64,000 bases of DNA from CAZLRH01 sp964562015 (GTDB lineage Bacteria > Verrucomicrobiota > Verrucomicrobiia > Opitutales > JABDGR01). Positions 1 to 9,079 of the stretch are shown here, one piece after another (the first letter of the stretch is position 1; every line of letters starts with the position of its first letter). The position numbers and the translations under genes were made by a program. The stretch is from assembly GCA_964562015.1 (NCBI GenBank), contig CAZLRH010000012.1, positions 54,287-118,286 of the forward strand, written 5' to 3'. A model generated the notes under the pieces. The model did no database searches and had not been told where the DNA came from. It saw only the letters and a list, made by a program, of their open reading frames with translations.

Positions 1-1184
1 AAGGTCGAATTGATGAAGCCCATGATGATGTGCTTTTTCAGGTAGTGGCCGATGTTGAGCCAGTTGACCCACGGTTGGTCCGCGCTCGAAATGCGGAAAA
101 TCCAAGTCGGGTCCGGGTCCCAGAACGTGCGGGGAAACATCAAATAGAGCTTGGTGGTGCCGCCGAAATTCAAGCGCTGAATCGCGGTGAGTTTCGCGTT
201 CGGCAAGCCGGGGCTGAATTCCACCTGGCCGGTCTTGAGCACGCCTAGCGGCAGCGTGCAAATGACGCGCTTGGCGTGAAACACTCCGCGATTGGTGGAG
301 ACCGTTACCCGGCGGTTTCCGTATTCGATTTTGCGCACAATGGTGCGCAGGCGCACGTCGGTGCCGCGGGCCAGCGCGGCGACCAGTTGATCGAAGCCAT
401 GCGGGAAAATCCGGTCATCCACCCCGACAAAATTGGCGTCCAGGCCATAATTATAAAGCGAGATTTTGCTCATCGGCACGCCGGCACCCAGCAGCACGGT
501 GGTATTGGTCGGCGCACTGAGCAGCTCCAGCTGTTCGGGTGTGAACGGCGGATTCTCATTCGCGTAAACGTAATCGAAGCCCGATTGCAGGGAGGCATCC
601 GGCAGGCCCGCTTGCTGGCGGGCGAGGGCATACTCCCGGATCTTGGCCACCACACCCCCGTAGGTCAGGGCCAGCTCGGCCGCTTGGGTGACGGAGAGGC
701 GCGGTCCGCTCGCTTGACGAAAAATGGAATTCGCATAAGGGGTATCAACGGTTTGGAGGCCGTATTTAACCGTCAAGGGCAGGAGGGCGTTGTCGTGGGC
801 GTCGTGCAGCCAGCTCGCGCCGACATCCACCGGCGGTCCCGGCCACTGGCGCTGGGTGTGAATACGCCCGCCAATGCGGTTGCGCGCCTCCAGCACGACC
901 ACGCCGCGCCCGCCCTCGCGCAAACGCTGCGCCGCCGCGATGCCGGCCAGGCCCGCGCCGATGACAATCACATCGAGGGCGGCGGATTCCGCGCCCTTGG
1001 CGTCGGTGAGGATGGCCGGGGCGAGAGTTGCCGCCGCGCCGAATTTCGAAAGCTGTTGGAGAAAGCGGCGCCGGCCCAAAACTGGCGCAGGCTTCGAAAA
1101 GGAGGAAAGACTGCCCTCCGAAAAAACCGGCTTCGATGGGTCATTCATGGCAGGAGCAATTTCTTCGCTCGCTAGGCGACGCAT
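1..1184 (-). CDS. Flavin-containing amine oxidase, Tat-exported (3' end beyond window)
   Basis: Reading leftward from an ATG at 1184 (or 1148), the frame stays open to base 1, so the C-terminus is missing. The N-terminus carries a twin-arginine motif (RRRFLQQLSKFG) followed by a hydrophobic stretch, which predicts export of a folded cofactor-bearing protein. An FAD-binding GAGLAG dinucleotide fold comes next, then RIGGR and DVGASWLH, the pattern of the monoamine/polyamine oxidase family, which oxidises amines to imines with release of H2O2. The substrate cannot be told from sequence. It stands apart from the purine genes, with about 120 bases between its start and the end of purF. Family assignment is firm; exact function is open. 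Confidence 0.85.
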   Translation of the reverse strand, partial: MRRLASEEIAPAMNDPSKPVFSEGSLSSFSKPAPVLGRRRFLQQLSKFGAAATLAPAILTDAKGAESAALDVIVIGAGLAGIAAAQRLREGGRGVVVLEARNRIGGRIHTQRQWPGPPVDVGASWLHDAHDNALLPLTVKYGLQTVDTPYANSIFRQASGPRLSVTQAAELALTYGGVVAKIREYALARQQAGLPDASLQSGFDYVYANENPPFTPEQLELLSAPTNTTVLLGAGVPMSKISLYNYGLDANFVGVDDRIFPHGFDQLVAALARGTDVRLRTIVRKIEYGNRRVTVSTNRGVFHAKRVICTLPLGVLKTGQVEFSPGLPNAKLTAIQRLNFGGTTKLYLMFPRTFWDPDPTWIFRISSADQPWVNWLNIGHYLKKHIIMGFINST

Positions 1185-1302
1185 CCCGTAAGAGCGGTAC
1201 GGGCAATGATTATTTCCCAGCGTATTTCACGCCAAGCTCTTTCCCAAAGGTAAAGCCCCTACGCCCCTGGTTTCCGTCGGCGATCAGACCTGCCTGCCGC
1301 GC

Positions 1303-3219
1303 TCAATACGCTCGGCCGGGCTTGTTTTCGTAGAACTTGATATAAGAGCGGTTGAGGATGGCGAGGCCGCCGGGGGTGGGGTAGTTGCCCGTAAAATACC
1401 AGTCGCCGGGGTTGCCGGGGATGGCGCGGTGCAAGTCCTCGATTTTTTGAAAAATGATTTGAATGTCGCCGGACCAAAAATCGAGGTTGGGCCGGGCCAG
1501 GTCGGAAATTTTGGCGGAAATCTCCTCAGGCTTGAAGGAGTCGTAAATGCGGCGCACGTAGTTGCGCAGGTTGGTCGTGGGCTGGTCGAGCTGGCGCACG
1601 CAATCCTGGTACACCTCGCGCAGCAGATCGCTCATGCCGCGATCCTTGCACAGGGCCACCGCGGCTTGAAACGCGATGAATTTGCCGAGCTCGGACATGT
1701 CGATGCCGTAGCAATCGGGATAGCGGATTTGCGGCGCGGTCGAGGCGATGAGGATGCGCTTGGGGCGGGTGCGGGCGAGGATGCGGAGAATGGATTGCTT
1801 GAGCGTGGTGCCGCGCACGATGGAATCGTCCACGCACACGAGATTGTCCGTGGGCTGGACGACGCCGTAGGTGATGTCGTACACGTGCGAGGCCAGTTGC
1901 AGGCGGCTGTGCTCCTGCGAGATGAAGGTGCGCAGCTTGATGTCCTTGTGCGCGATTTTTTCCCCGCGCGGCCAGTTGGCCATGATGAGCTCGTCGAGCA
2001 GCGCCGGATCGAGCCGCCCCGCCTGCTGCGCGGCCATGATGGCGTCTTTCACGTCCTGGCGGCGGCGGCGGCGCAACTCATCCATCAACCCGTAGTAGGC
2101 GGTTTCGGCCGTGTTTGGGATGTAGGAGAAAATGGTGTTGTGCAGGTCGTTGTTGATGGCGCCGAGGATGCTGTCGACGAGGCGCGCGCCGAGGGCCTTG
2201 CGCTCGCGATAGATGTCGGCGTCGTTGCCGCGCGAAAAATAAATGCGTTCGAAGGAACAGCCGGCGCGGCGGCGGGCGGGCTCGATGAACGGCTCGTGGC
2301 GGATGCGCCCGTCGGCCTTCACCACCAGCGCGTGGCCGGGGGCAATTTCGCGCACGGCTTCGTCGTCGGCGTCGAAAATGGTTTCGAGGGCCACGCGTTC
2401 GCTGGCGACGGCGACGATTTCATCCGTCTGCAAATAAAAGCCAGGGCGGATGCCGTGCGGGTCGCGCATGACGAAGCAGTCGCCGTTGCCGATGAGGCCC
2501 GCGATGGTGTAGCCGCCGTCCCACAACTTGGCCGCCGAGCGCAGGATGGCGATGGGATCGAGCTGTTCCGAAATCAGGCCGGGAATTTCCGCGCCCGGGA
2601 TGCCGCGGTCGCGCATTTCGCGGTAAAGCCGCGTGTGCTCCTCGTCGAGGTGAAAGCCGAGTTCTTCGAGGACAGTTTGCGTGTCGGTGTCGAAAATCGG
2701 GTGCGAGCCGCGGGCGATGAGGTGCTGGTTGAGTTCCTCGGTGTTGGTCAGGTTGAAATTGCCGCAGACCATCAGGTTGCGGGTGGCCCAACTGCTCTTG
2801 CGGAAATACGGGTGGCAGGCGGTCTTGTCATACGAGCCCGAGGTGCCGTAGCGCAGGTGCCCGAGTAGAACTTCGCCGCCGAAATCAAAATGCTCCTTGA
2901 CCGTGCGCGGAAACTCCGGGTGCACGAGGCCCGCGCGCATCAACTGGCCGTATTGTTTTAACAGGCGCGAAAAAATGACGGTGAGGGCGTCGGAGCGGAT
3001 GTCGCGTTCACGAAACATGAACGCCTGGCCCGGCGGCATGTCGAGCTTCACACAGCCGATGCCCGCGCCGTCCTGCCCGCGGTTGTGCTGCTTTTCCATG
3101 AGCAGGAAAAGCTGGTTGAAGCCGTAGAGGGGCGTTTTGTACTTCTGCTCGTAGTACGAGAGCGGGTGCAGCAGCCGAACCATGGCGACGCCGCAGTGGT
3201 GATGAATCGGGTCGCTCAT
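1303..3219 (-). CDS. purF: Amidophosphoribosyltransferase (long type)
   Basis: First committed step of purine synthesis: glutamine plus PRPP gives phosphoribosylamine. The protein starts MSDPIHHHC. Cys9 should become the N-terminal nucleophile after propeptide removal, as in the Ntn-hydrolase glutaminase domain. The PRPP-binding loop VCVDDSIVRGTT lies near residue 465. At 638 residues it is more than 100 longer than classical PurF. The C-terminus contains WYFTGNYPTPGG, which I associate with the long PurF form of Bacteroidetes and relatives. It is the last gene of a leftward purQ-purL-purF run and is separated from purL by an inverted repeat. Function is confident. Confidence 0.95.
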   Translation of the reverse strand: MSDPIHHHCGVAMVRLLHPLSYYEQKYKTPLYGFNQLFLLMEKQHNRGQDGAGIGCVKLDMPPGQAFMFRERDIRSDALTVIFSRLLKQYGQLMRAGLVHPEFPRTVKEHFDFGGEVLLGHLRYGTSGSYDKTACHPYFRKSSWATRNLMVCGNFNLTNTEELNQHLIARGSHPIFDTDTQTVLEELGFHLDEEHTRLYREMRDRGIPGAEIPGLISEQLDPIAILRSAAKLWDGGYTIAGLIGNGDCFVMRDPHGIRPGFYLQTDEIVAVASERVALETIFDADDEAVREIAPGHALVVKADGRIRHEPFIEPARRRAGCSFERIYFSRGNDADIYRERKALGARLVDSILGAINNDLHNTIFSYIPNTAETAYYGLMDELRRRRRQDVKDAIMAAQQAGRLDPALLDELIMANWPRGEKIAHKDIKLRTFISQEHSRLQLASHVYDITYGVVQPTDNLVCVDDSIVRGTTLKQSILRILARTRPKRILIASTAPQIRYPDCYGIDMSELGKFIAFQAAVALCKDRGMSDLLREVYQDCVRQLDQPTTNLRNYVRRIYDSFKPEEISAKISDLARPNLDFWSGDIQIIFQKIEDLHRAIPGNPGDWYFTGNYPTPGGLAILNRSYIKFYENKPGRAY

Positions 3220-3233
3220 GAAGGGGAGGAAGC

Positions 3234-3343
3234 TTACCGCAAAGACGCCAAGAACGCAAAGAAAGAAGAGAAATGCAAAGCTGGTGCGGAGTTTTCGATT
3301 TTATTAATTACCGCGCTTGGCGCTCTTGGCGCCTTTGCGGTAA
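3234..3343. repeat. Inverted repeat doublet, family A (purL-purF gap)
   Basis: Two 24-base arms, 3234-3257 and 3320-3343, are reverse complements with two mismatches. Each is built of a drifting short word related to ACCGCAAAGNCGCCAAGA. The pair fills most of the gap between purL and purF and could fold as a long hairpin in the operon transcript. Confidence 0.8.
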
Positions 3344-3350
3344 ATTAAGT

Positions 3351-5738
3351 TCACACCTTCGCCATGGCTTTCGGGATGGCGTCGGTCCACGCTTCGCGGA
3401 GTTTGCCCACCGGCCAGGCGAGCGTGAAATTCGCGGCGTCGCGATGGTTGGCGGGGACGACCACTTTGAGGATGGCTTCGCCTTGGGCGTCACCGAGCAG
3501 GTGCGCCGGCACGCCGGCGGCGGACGCCGCCGCGAGCACCACCCGGGAGGCGTTCGCCTTCACCGCAATTAAAATGCGGCCCTGGCTTTCGCCGAAGAGC
3601 AGGGCGTCGAGGCGAATGCCGTCGGCGCCGCCCGCGGGTCCGGCGGCCAGGAGGCTGAGGTCGGCGCCGAAAGTTTTGTGCGGGGCGAAAAGCATTTCGC
3701 TGAGGGCGACGAGCAGTCCGCCCTCCGAAAGGTCGTGCGCGGCGGCCACGCGGCCTGCGCGAATCTGCGCGCGCACGAAGTTCTGCAGCTTTTTCTCCGC
3801 TTCCAAATCGAGCGCCGGGGCGTCGCCGGACTTGAGGCCATGGCGCAGGCGCAGGAAATACGAGCCGCCCAATTCGTGCGGAAAGCCGCCGAGCAGGATG
3901 AAGCTTTCCTCGCCGGTCTTAAGCGTCGGCGTGGTGACATCCTGCGGCCGGTCCACAATACCCGCGATGGAAACCGTGGGCGTCGGGTCAATCGGCCCGG
4001 TCGGACTTTCATTGTAAAGGGACACATTGCCGCCGACAACGGGCACATCAAAGGCACGGCAGGCTTCGGCCAGCCCGAGAATCGCTTCGCGCAGAAAATA
4101 AAAACTCTCGGGTTTGTATGGATTGCCGAAGTTGAGATTGTTCGTCATCCCGAGCGGTCGCGCGCCGGAGCAAACGAGGTTGCGCAGGCACTCGACCACG
4201 GCGATCTGGCCGCCCCGGCGCGGATTGAGGCGGACGAAGATATTGTTGCAGTCGTTGGCGATGGCCAGCAACCGCTCGCGGCCCGCGCCGAGGCGCAGGC
4301 GCACGATGGCGGCGTCGGCGCCCGGCAAAATGGCCGTGCCCGCTTGCACCATGTGGTCGTACTGCCGCCAGACCCAGCGCTTTTCCGCAATGGTCGGATG
4401 CGACAAAAGTTGCAGGAGCGAATCGCGAATGCCGGTGGGATCGAGGTCTTTGAGGCCGGCGGCGGCGGGTGTCCACTCGCGGTTGGCGGCCATTTCAGCG
4501 GGCTCGCGGGCTTCGCGGTCGTAGAGCGGGGCTTCGTCAGCGAGGGCCTTGGCCGGAATGCGCACCACCGGGATGCCGTGATGCGTCACGAGCATGTTGT
4601 GGCCGTCGGTCACTTCGCCGATGCGCGCGGCATGCAGGTCCCATTTCTTGAAGATCGTCTCGAGCTCGGATTCGCGGCCCTTGGTGACGATGACCAGCAT
4701 CCGCTCCTGGCTCTCCGAGAGGAGGATTTCATACGAATTCATCCCCGTTTCGCGCTGCGGAACGCGGTCGAGCTCGATGTGGATGCCGCTGTCACCACGC
4801 GACGCCGTTTCGCAGGTCGAGCACGTCAAGCCCGCGGCGCCCATGTCCTGAATGCCGATGACGAGGCCCGGCACGGCCATCATCTCGAGGCAGGCCTCGA
4901 GCAAAAGTTTTTCCATGAACGGGTCGCCCTTTTGCACCGCCGGGCGGTCCGCCGCGCTGGCTTCGGACAATTCCCGCGACGCGAAACTCGCTCCGCCCAA
5001 GCCGTCGCGCCCCGTGGCCGCGCCGACGTAGTACACCGGGTTGCCCGCGCCGCGCGCCACCCCGCGCTTGATCTGGTCATGCTTCAAGGTGCCCAGGCAG
5101 AGCGCATTGACGAGCGGGTTGCCCTCGTAGCACGGATCAAAATAAATATCGCCGCCGACATTCGGCACGCCGATGCAGTTGCCGTAATGCGAAATGCCCG
5201 AGACCACGCCGCGGAACAACCGCCGCGCCGCGGGCGAGGTCAGTTCGCCGAATCGCAGCGAGTTGGTCAGCAGCACGGGCCGCGCGCCCATGGTGAAAAT
5301 ATCGCGGATGATGCCGCCCACGCCGGTGGCCGCGCCTTCAAACGGCTCGACCGCGCTCGGGTGGTTGTGCGATTCGATTTTAAAACAGATGCCCCAGCCG
5401 TCGCCGATGTCGATGATGCCCGCGTTTTCCTCGCCGGCCTTGACCAGCACCTGGCCCGGTGCGGCGGGATCGGCCTTCGCGGTCGGAAAGCCGCGCAGCA
5501 ATTTGCGGGAATTTTTGTACGAGCAGTGCTCCGACCACATCACGGAAAAAACGCCCAGCTCAGTGAGGTTCGGGTCGCGTCCCAGCAGTTGGCGCACGCG
5601 CTCGTATTCCTCGGGCAGCAAATTGTGGCGGGCGATCAGCTCCGGAGTGATCGGGACGTTGAGCAACGGATCCGGGTTGGGCGGCAACGGCTCGGCGGCG
5701 AGAGATAGGGCGGGCGCGGGTTCGGCGGTGGCGGACAT
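3351..5738 (-). CDS. purL: Phosphoribosylformylglycinamidine synthase subunit PurL
   Basis: Converts FGAR to FGAM using ATP and ammonia supplied by PurQ. At 795 residues it is the small (PurS-dependent) form of PurL. Recognisable blocks are SVMWSEHCSYKNSR near residue 65, the metal/ATP-binding SHNHPSAVEPFEGAATG, VGGNVSLYNES, and the AHDLSEGGL block near the C-terminus. It lies 46 bases downstream of purQ on the same strand. The start ATG is preceded by a C/T-rich tract (CCACCTTCCTCC) rather than a Shine-Dalgarno sequence. No purS is visible next to purQ, although this form of PurL normally needs PurS. Confidence 0.96.
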   Translation of the reverse strand: MSATAEPAPALSLAAEPLPPNPDPLLNVPITPELIARHNLLPEEYERVRQLLGRDPNLTELGVFSVMWSEHCSYKNSRKLLRGFPTAKADPAAPGQVLVKAGEENAGIIDIGDGWGICFKIESHNHPSAVEPFEGAATGVGGIIRDIFTMGARPVLLTNSLRFGELTSPAARRLFRGVVSGISHYGNCIGVPNVGGDIYFDPCYEGNPLVNALCLGTLKHDQIKRGVARGAGNPVYYVGAATGRDGLGGASFASRELSEASAADRPAVQKGDPFMEKLLLEACLEMMAVPGLVIGIQDMGAAGLTCSTCETASRGDSGIHIELDRVPQRETGMNSYEILLSESQERMLVIVTKGRESELETIFKKWDLHAARIGEVTDGHNMLVTHHGIPVVRIPAKALADEAPLYDREAREPAEMAANREWTPAAAGLKDLDPTGIRDSLLQLLSHPTIAEKRWVWRQYDHMVQAGTAILPGADAAIVRLRLGAGRERLLAIANDCNNIFVRLNPRRGGQIAVVECLRNLVCSGARPLGMTNNLNFGNPYKPESFYFLREAILGLAEACRAFDVPVVGGNVSLYNESPTGPIDPTPTVSIAGIVDRPQDVTTPTLKTGEESFILLGGFPHELGGSYFLRLRHGLKSGDAPALDLEAEKKLQNFVRAQIRAGRVAAAHDLSEGGLLVALSEMLFAPHKTFGADLSLLAAGPAGGADGIRLDALLFGESQGRILIAVKANASRVVLAAASAAGVPAHLLGDAQGEAILKVVVPANHRDAANFTLAWPVGKLREAWTDAIPKAMAKV

Positions 5739-5784
5739 GGAGGAAGGTGGATAGGAAAGGCGTTTTTACAAGGAAAGCAAACGA

Positions 5785-6498
5785 CTAGCGCGCGCCGGCG
5801 ATTTCCGCCTCGACGAGCCGGCTGGAGAGGAACGCGCGCAGGACGGCGATGCCGTCGACGCTCGGGTGGTGGGTTTCGACCGCTCGCTCGGGGTGCGGCA
5901 TCATGCCGAAGACGTTGCCCGCCTCGTTGCGAATGCCCGCGATGTTGGCGTACGCGCCGTTCGGATTGCCGGCGGCGTTCACATGCCCGGCGGCGTCCGC
6001 GTAGCGAAAAAGAATCTGCCGGTTCGTCACGAGCTGGTCGTAGCCGGCCTCGTCGATGCGGTAGTTGCCTTCGCCGTGCGCGATGGGGATGCGCAAGCGC
6101 GCGCCGAGACGCGAACGGTTGAACTGCTCGGTGGATTCCTCGACGTGCAAGGTCTGCGTGATGCAGCGGAACTCGAGGCATTCGTTGCGCACGAGCGCGC
6201 CGGGCAGCAGGCCCGCCTCGCACAGAATCTGGAAACCGTTGCAAATGCCGAACACCAAACCGCCCTTCGCGGCGAATTCCTTGACGGCTTGCATCACCGG
6301 CGAAAAGCGCGCGATGGCGCCGCAGCGCAGGTAGTCGCCGTACGAAAAGCCGCCCGGCAGCACGACTGCCGTGGCGTCGCCCAGGGAGGCTTCCTTGTGC
6401 CACACGAATTGCGCGGGCACCTTCAGGATGGTGTCGAGCGCGTAGAGCGCGTCAAAATCGCAATTGGAGCCGGGAAACTGGATGATGGCGACGGGCAT
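5785..6498 (-). CDS. purQ: Phosphoribosylformylglycinamidine synthase subunit PurQ (glutaminase)
   Basis: Class I glutamine amidotransferase of 237 residues that feeds ammonia to PurL. The nucleophile Cys sits in FGICNGFQIL near residue 88, and the His/Glu pair lies in MMPHPERAVE near residue 200. The N-terminal IIQFPGSNCD is typical of PurQ. It is the first gene of the visible operon. The 5' side carries degenerate word repeats that end about 10 bases before the ATG, and there is no Shine-Dalgarno sequence. Confidence 0.96.
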   Translation of the reverse strand: MPVAIIQFPGSNCDFDALYALDTILKVPAQFVWHKEASLGDATAVVLPGGFSYGDYLRCGAIARFSPVMQAVKEFAAKGGLVFGICNGFQILCEAGLLPGALVRNECLEFRCITQTLHVEESTEQFNRSRLGARLRIPIAHGEGNYRIDEAGYDQLVTNRQILFRYADAAGHVNAAGNPNGAYANIAGIRNEAGNVFGMMPHPERAVETHHPSVDGIAVLRAFLSSRLVEAEIAGAR

Positions 6499-6504
6499 GG
6501 GTGA

Positions 6505-6640
6505 AAGAAAGTGTTTTGGTGTTCTAGTGCTTGGTGCTTAGTTGCGGAATTCAAAATTGAAAATTCAAAAAGCGGAGGGATGCAGGTGGAGGGACGCAGA
6601 TGGTGAAATGTGGGTCGAGGGACGCAGGTGGAGCGGAAGA
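6505..6640. repeat. Three degenerate short-word repeats upstream of purQ
   Basis: Read towards purQ (minus strand), the leader contains GACGCAGGTG-type units (complement of 6575-6634), an AATTTTCAATTTTG tract (complement of 6547-6570) and a CTAGAACACCAAAACAC tract (complement of 6511-6544). The last two resemble tracts just upstream of rbfA/truB and of nrnA, in the same orientation relative to the gene. The rest of 6641-6922 holds nothing I can assign. Confidence 0.7.
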
Positions 6641-6922
6641 CGAAAAAAATTTGGCGGGCTGGGTTTAGCGGTTGGCGCAGACGCAAGGCAGGCGGAAGAA
6701 CCCGCGATTTAACCATGTCTCGGGCCGGTGTCGAGTGTTTGGTTGCGGTTTAGGCAAGCGGTCGAAGGGTTTGCGCTGGACAAGGTTTTCGGGTCGGGGC
6801 ACCGTTAATTGATGTTGCGTGATTGGGAAAAGACGGCTCACCGCGAATACGGAAGAGCGAAGCCATGATTCCCTTTCGTCGCCGTGCCCTTCTTTTAGCC
6901 TTCGCCTGGGGGGTTAGCTTTC

Positions 6923-7225
6923 GTGACGATCGTAGCTACTACCACGCCGGACCATGGGTTACTTTCAGAAGGATGGCTGTACTCATGGCTGTGGCTACTG
7001 GCCTATTTCCCGGCGGGCTTATTTATGGTATTTGCGTTTCTGCACGTGGGAATTAATCCCCTTGGCGTCTTAATAGCCGGCTGGTTAATTTATGCAGGGT
7101 TGGTTATTGGGGCTTTACGGGCCAAGGAGAAAGCCCGGTTTTACATTTTTTACTCAATCATTGCCGTACTGTTGCTAACCAATGTAGCTGGGTGTCATTG
7201 GGCTCTGCATTTAAATTTTGATTAG
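6923..7225 (+). CDS. Small hypothetical membrane protein
   Basis: This 100-residue frame has three clear hydrophobic segments, at about residues 18-40, 45-63 and 73-92, separated by a short basic loop (RAKEKAR). That fits a three-helix inner-membrane protein. The coding stretch is visibly AT-richer than its neighbours, which hints at a different origin. It is not in an operon: purQ runs away on the other strand and the histidine kinase converges on it. I recognise no family. It could be a chance frame, but the hydrophobic pattern makes a real gene more likely. Confidence 0.55.
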   Translation: MTIVATTTPDHGLLSEGWLYSWLWLLAYFPAGLFMVFAFLHVGINPLGVLIAGWLIYAGLVIGALRAKEKARFYIFYSIIAVLLLTNVAGCHWALHLNFD

Positions 7226-7265
7226 GTGGATTGGAATTGGCCCAAAGATTGAGTCCGGTTTCAGC

Positions 7266-8975
7266 TCACCCGCCCATCACGGGCAGCCAGAAGCGGAAGG
7301 TGGCGCCGGTGCCGGCGGGGGTTTCCACCAGTTCGATGTCGCCGCGGTGGTCGCGCAGGATGCGTTTCGAGATGGAGAGCCCGAGACCCGAGCCGTCCTT
7401 GCGCGCGGTGAGGAACGACTCAAAGATGCGCGCGCGCACTTCCGCCGGCACGCCGGGCCCGTTGTCGCGCACCGTCACGACCGCGCTGCGGCCGGATTCT
7501 CCGGCTTCGTCGTGCAGTTCAATCGCGAGCGTGCCGCCGCCGGGCATCGCCTGCACGGCGTTGAGCACGAGGTTGAGCACGACTTGCTGAAGCTGCCCCT
7601 TGTTCACGTCCACCATCAGCGGCGTGGACGGCGCGCGGAAAGTGACCGCAATTTTGCTTTGCTCCAGTTTGAGGCGCATGAGACGCAGGGTGTCTTCCAC
7701 GAGCACGCCGAGGCTCCAGCGCGCCTGCAACGCCGCGCCGCCTTTGGAAAAATTCAGCACGCGTTCGACAATTTCGCCGAGCGAATCGATTTTTTCCCGA
7801 ATGACATCGAGGTCCTGCGCGCGGGCGTCACCGGCGGGAAAATGCAGGTCGAGCGTGCCGAGCAGGAGGGTGATGACGGTCAGCGGATTGCGGATCTCGT
7901 GGGCGATTTCGGCGGCGAGCAGCCCGAGGGTCGTCAGGCGCTCGTTTTTACGCAACGTCTCCTCGGACGCGAACACGCGCGCGTACAATTCCGTGTTTTG
8001 CACGGCGACGGCGCAGAGGTTGGCGAGGGTGGAAAAAATCCGGCGCTCGTCGTTGTTGAAACGGTGATGGCGCGCCGTGTACACGTTGAGCGAGCCGATG
8101 GCGCGGTCGCCCACCAGAATCGGCGTGCAGAGGAGGGAGACCAGGTCGTCGCTCGAATTCAGGTGGGCGAAGTGGTATTCCTCACTGCGCGAAAGGTTGA
8201 AAATCTCGACCTGCTTTTTGTGGCGGATGGCCGAGCCGATGGCGCTGTCGGTCAGCGCCAGGTTTTCGGTGTACTCGATGGGCTGGCCGTCGTGGCCGGC
8301 GAGGGCGTGCAGGCGCAGGGTGCGCCCGTCGGGGTTGAGCAGGAAAAGCGCGCATAACCGGCATGGCATCAACACGAGCGCCTGCCGCGCGGCCGTTTCC
8401 AGCACCGCCTGCAATTCCAGTTTCGACACCAGCGACTGGCCCGTGGTGATGAGTGACTCGAGCTGGCGCGCCTTCATGCGCAATTGATTGATGAGCCACA
8501 GGCGGCTGACGACCTTGATGGCCTCGTTCGTTAACAGCGTGAGGATTTTTAACTCGGTTTCGCCAAAGGCCGCCTCTTGTTCGCTGTCCACATTGACGAC
8601 ACCGACCACCATGCCCTCGACGGTCATCGGCACGGCCATCTCGGAGCGGATGGAATCCTTGAGACTGAAGTAACGCGGGTCCTTGCGCACATCGGCCACC
8701 ACGAGCGGCTGGCCGTGCAAGGCCACCCAGCCGGTCACGCCGTGGCCGAGCGGCAGCTCCAGTCCGCGCGAATCCTCCGGCAGTCCGCGAAAAACCTCGA
8801 TTTGCAGGCGCTGGGTGTCGGGATTGACCAGCGCGATGGAGGCGCTGGTGGTCGGCAGCACGCGCATCACCTCATCCAAAATCAGGCGTAACGCCTCGTG
8901 CGGATCCTCGGTGTCGCTGACGAGGCGCGAGATGTGGTAAAGGGCGTCGAGGACGGGCTGGGAATTGTCGGGCAC
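7266..8975 (-). CDS. GAF-domain sensor histidine kinase
   Basis: A 569-residue soluble kinase with no transmembrane segment. Two GAF-type sensor domains occupy about residues 15-165 and 190-335. The HisKA dimerisation domain has the H-box EIAHEIRNPLTVI near residue 357. The HATPase domain follows, with N-box NLVLNAVQAMPGGG, G1 DNGPGVP and G2 GSGLGLSISKRI. It autophosphorylates on His and should pass phosphate to a response regulator, but none is encoded nearby. The start is GTG at 8975, just downstream of a perfect inverted repeat. The gene upstream on the same strand ends at 9080 and may be co-transcribed. The ligand of the GAF domains is unknown. Confidence 0.93.
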   Translation of the reverse strand: MPDNSQPVLDALYHISRLVSDTEDPHEALRLILDEVMRVLPTTSASIALVNPDTQRLQIEVFRGLPEDSRGLELPLGHGVTGWVALHGQPLVVADVRKDPRYFSLKDSIRSEMAVPMTVEGMVVGVVNVDSEQEAAFGETELKILTLLTNEAIKVVSRLWLINQLRMKARQLESLITTGQSLVSKLELQAVLETAARQALVLMPCRLCALFLLNPDGRTLRLHALAGHDGQPIEYTENLALTDSAIGSAIRHKKQVEIFNLSRSEEYHFAHLNSSDDLVSLLCTPILVGDRAIGSLNVYTARHHRFNNDERRIFSTLANLCAVAVQNTELYARVFASEETLRKNERLTTLGLLAAEIAHEIRNPLTVITLLLGTLDLHFPAGDARAQDLDVIREKIDSLGEIVERVLNFSKGGAALQARWSLGVLVEDTLRLMRLKLEQSKIAVTFRAPSTPLMVDVNKGQLQQVVLNLVLNAVQAMPGGGTLAIELHDEAGESGRSAVVTVRDNGPGVPAEVRARIFESFLTARKDGSGLGLSISKRILRDHRGDIELVETPAGTGATFRFWLPVMGG

Positions 8976-8991
8976 GGCGAAAAGGCAGAGT

Positions 8992-9076
8992 TTTTTCGAC
9001 AGAATTAACAGAATTAGCAGAATAACCTCTCCTGATTTGTGCTCATTTTTGAAATTCTGTTAATTCTGTCGAAAAA
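8992..9076. repeat. Perfect 24-bp inverted repeat, family B
   Basis: Arms 8992-9015 and 9053-9076 are exact reverse complements built on the word GACAGAATTAACAGAAT, with a 37-base loop. The element fills the gap between the stop of the membrane-protein gene and the GTG of the histidine kinase, so it would form a strong hairpin in a shared transcript. Related words recur at 35675-35785 and 37021-37054. Confidence 0.85.
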
Positions 9077-9079
9077 TCT

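Noticed and set aside
276..1175. 299-codon plus-strand frame at the left edge
   Set aside because: Antisense to the amine oxidase, whose Tat signal and FAD motif are clear.
1429..2868. Long plus-strand frame opposite purF
   Set aside because: Antisense frame in high-GC coding DNA; the purF protein on the other strand is unmistakable.
3678..5708. 676-codon plus-strand frame opposite purL
   Set aside because: Shadow of purL; no domain content and biased Arg/Ala/His composition.
6823..7056. 77-codon frame overlapping the small membrane gene
   Set aside because: Composition is not protein-like and it overlaps the better hydrophobic frame at 6923.
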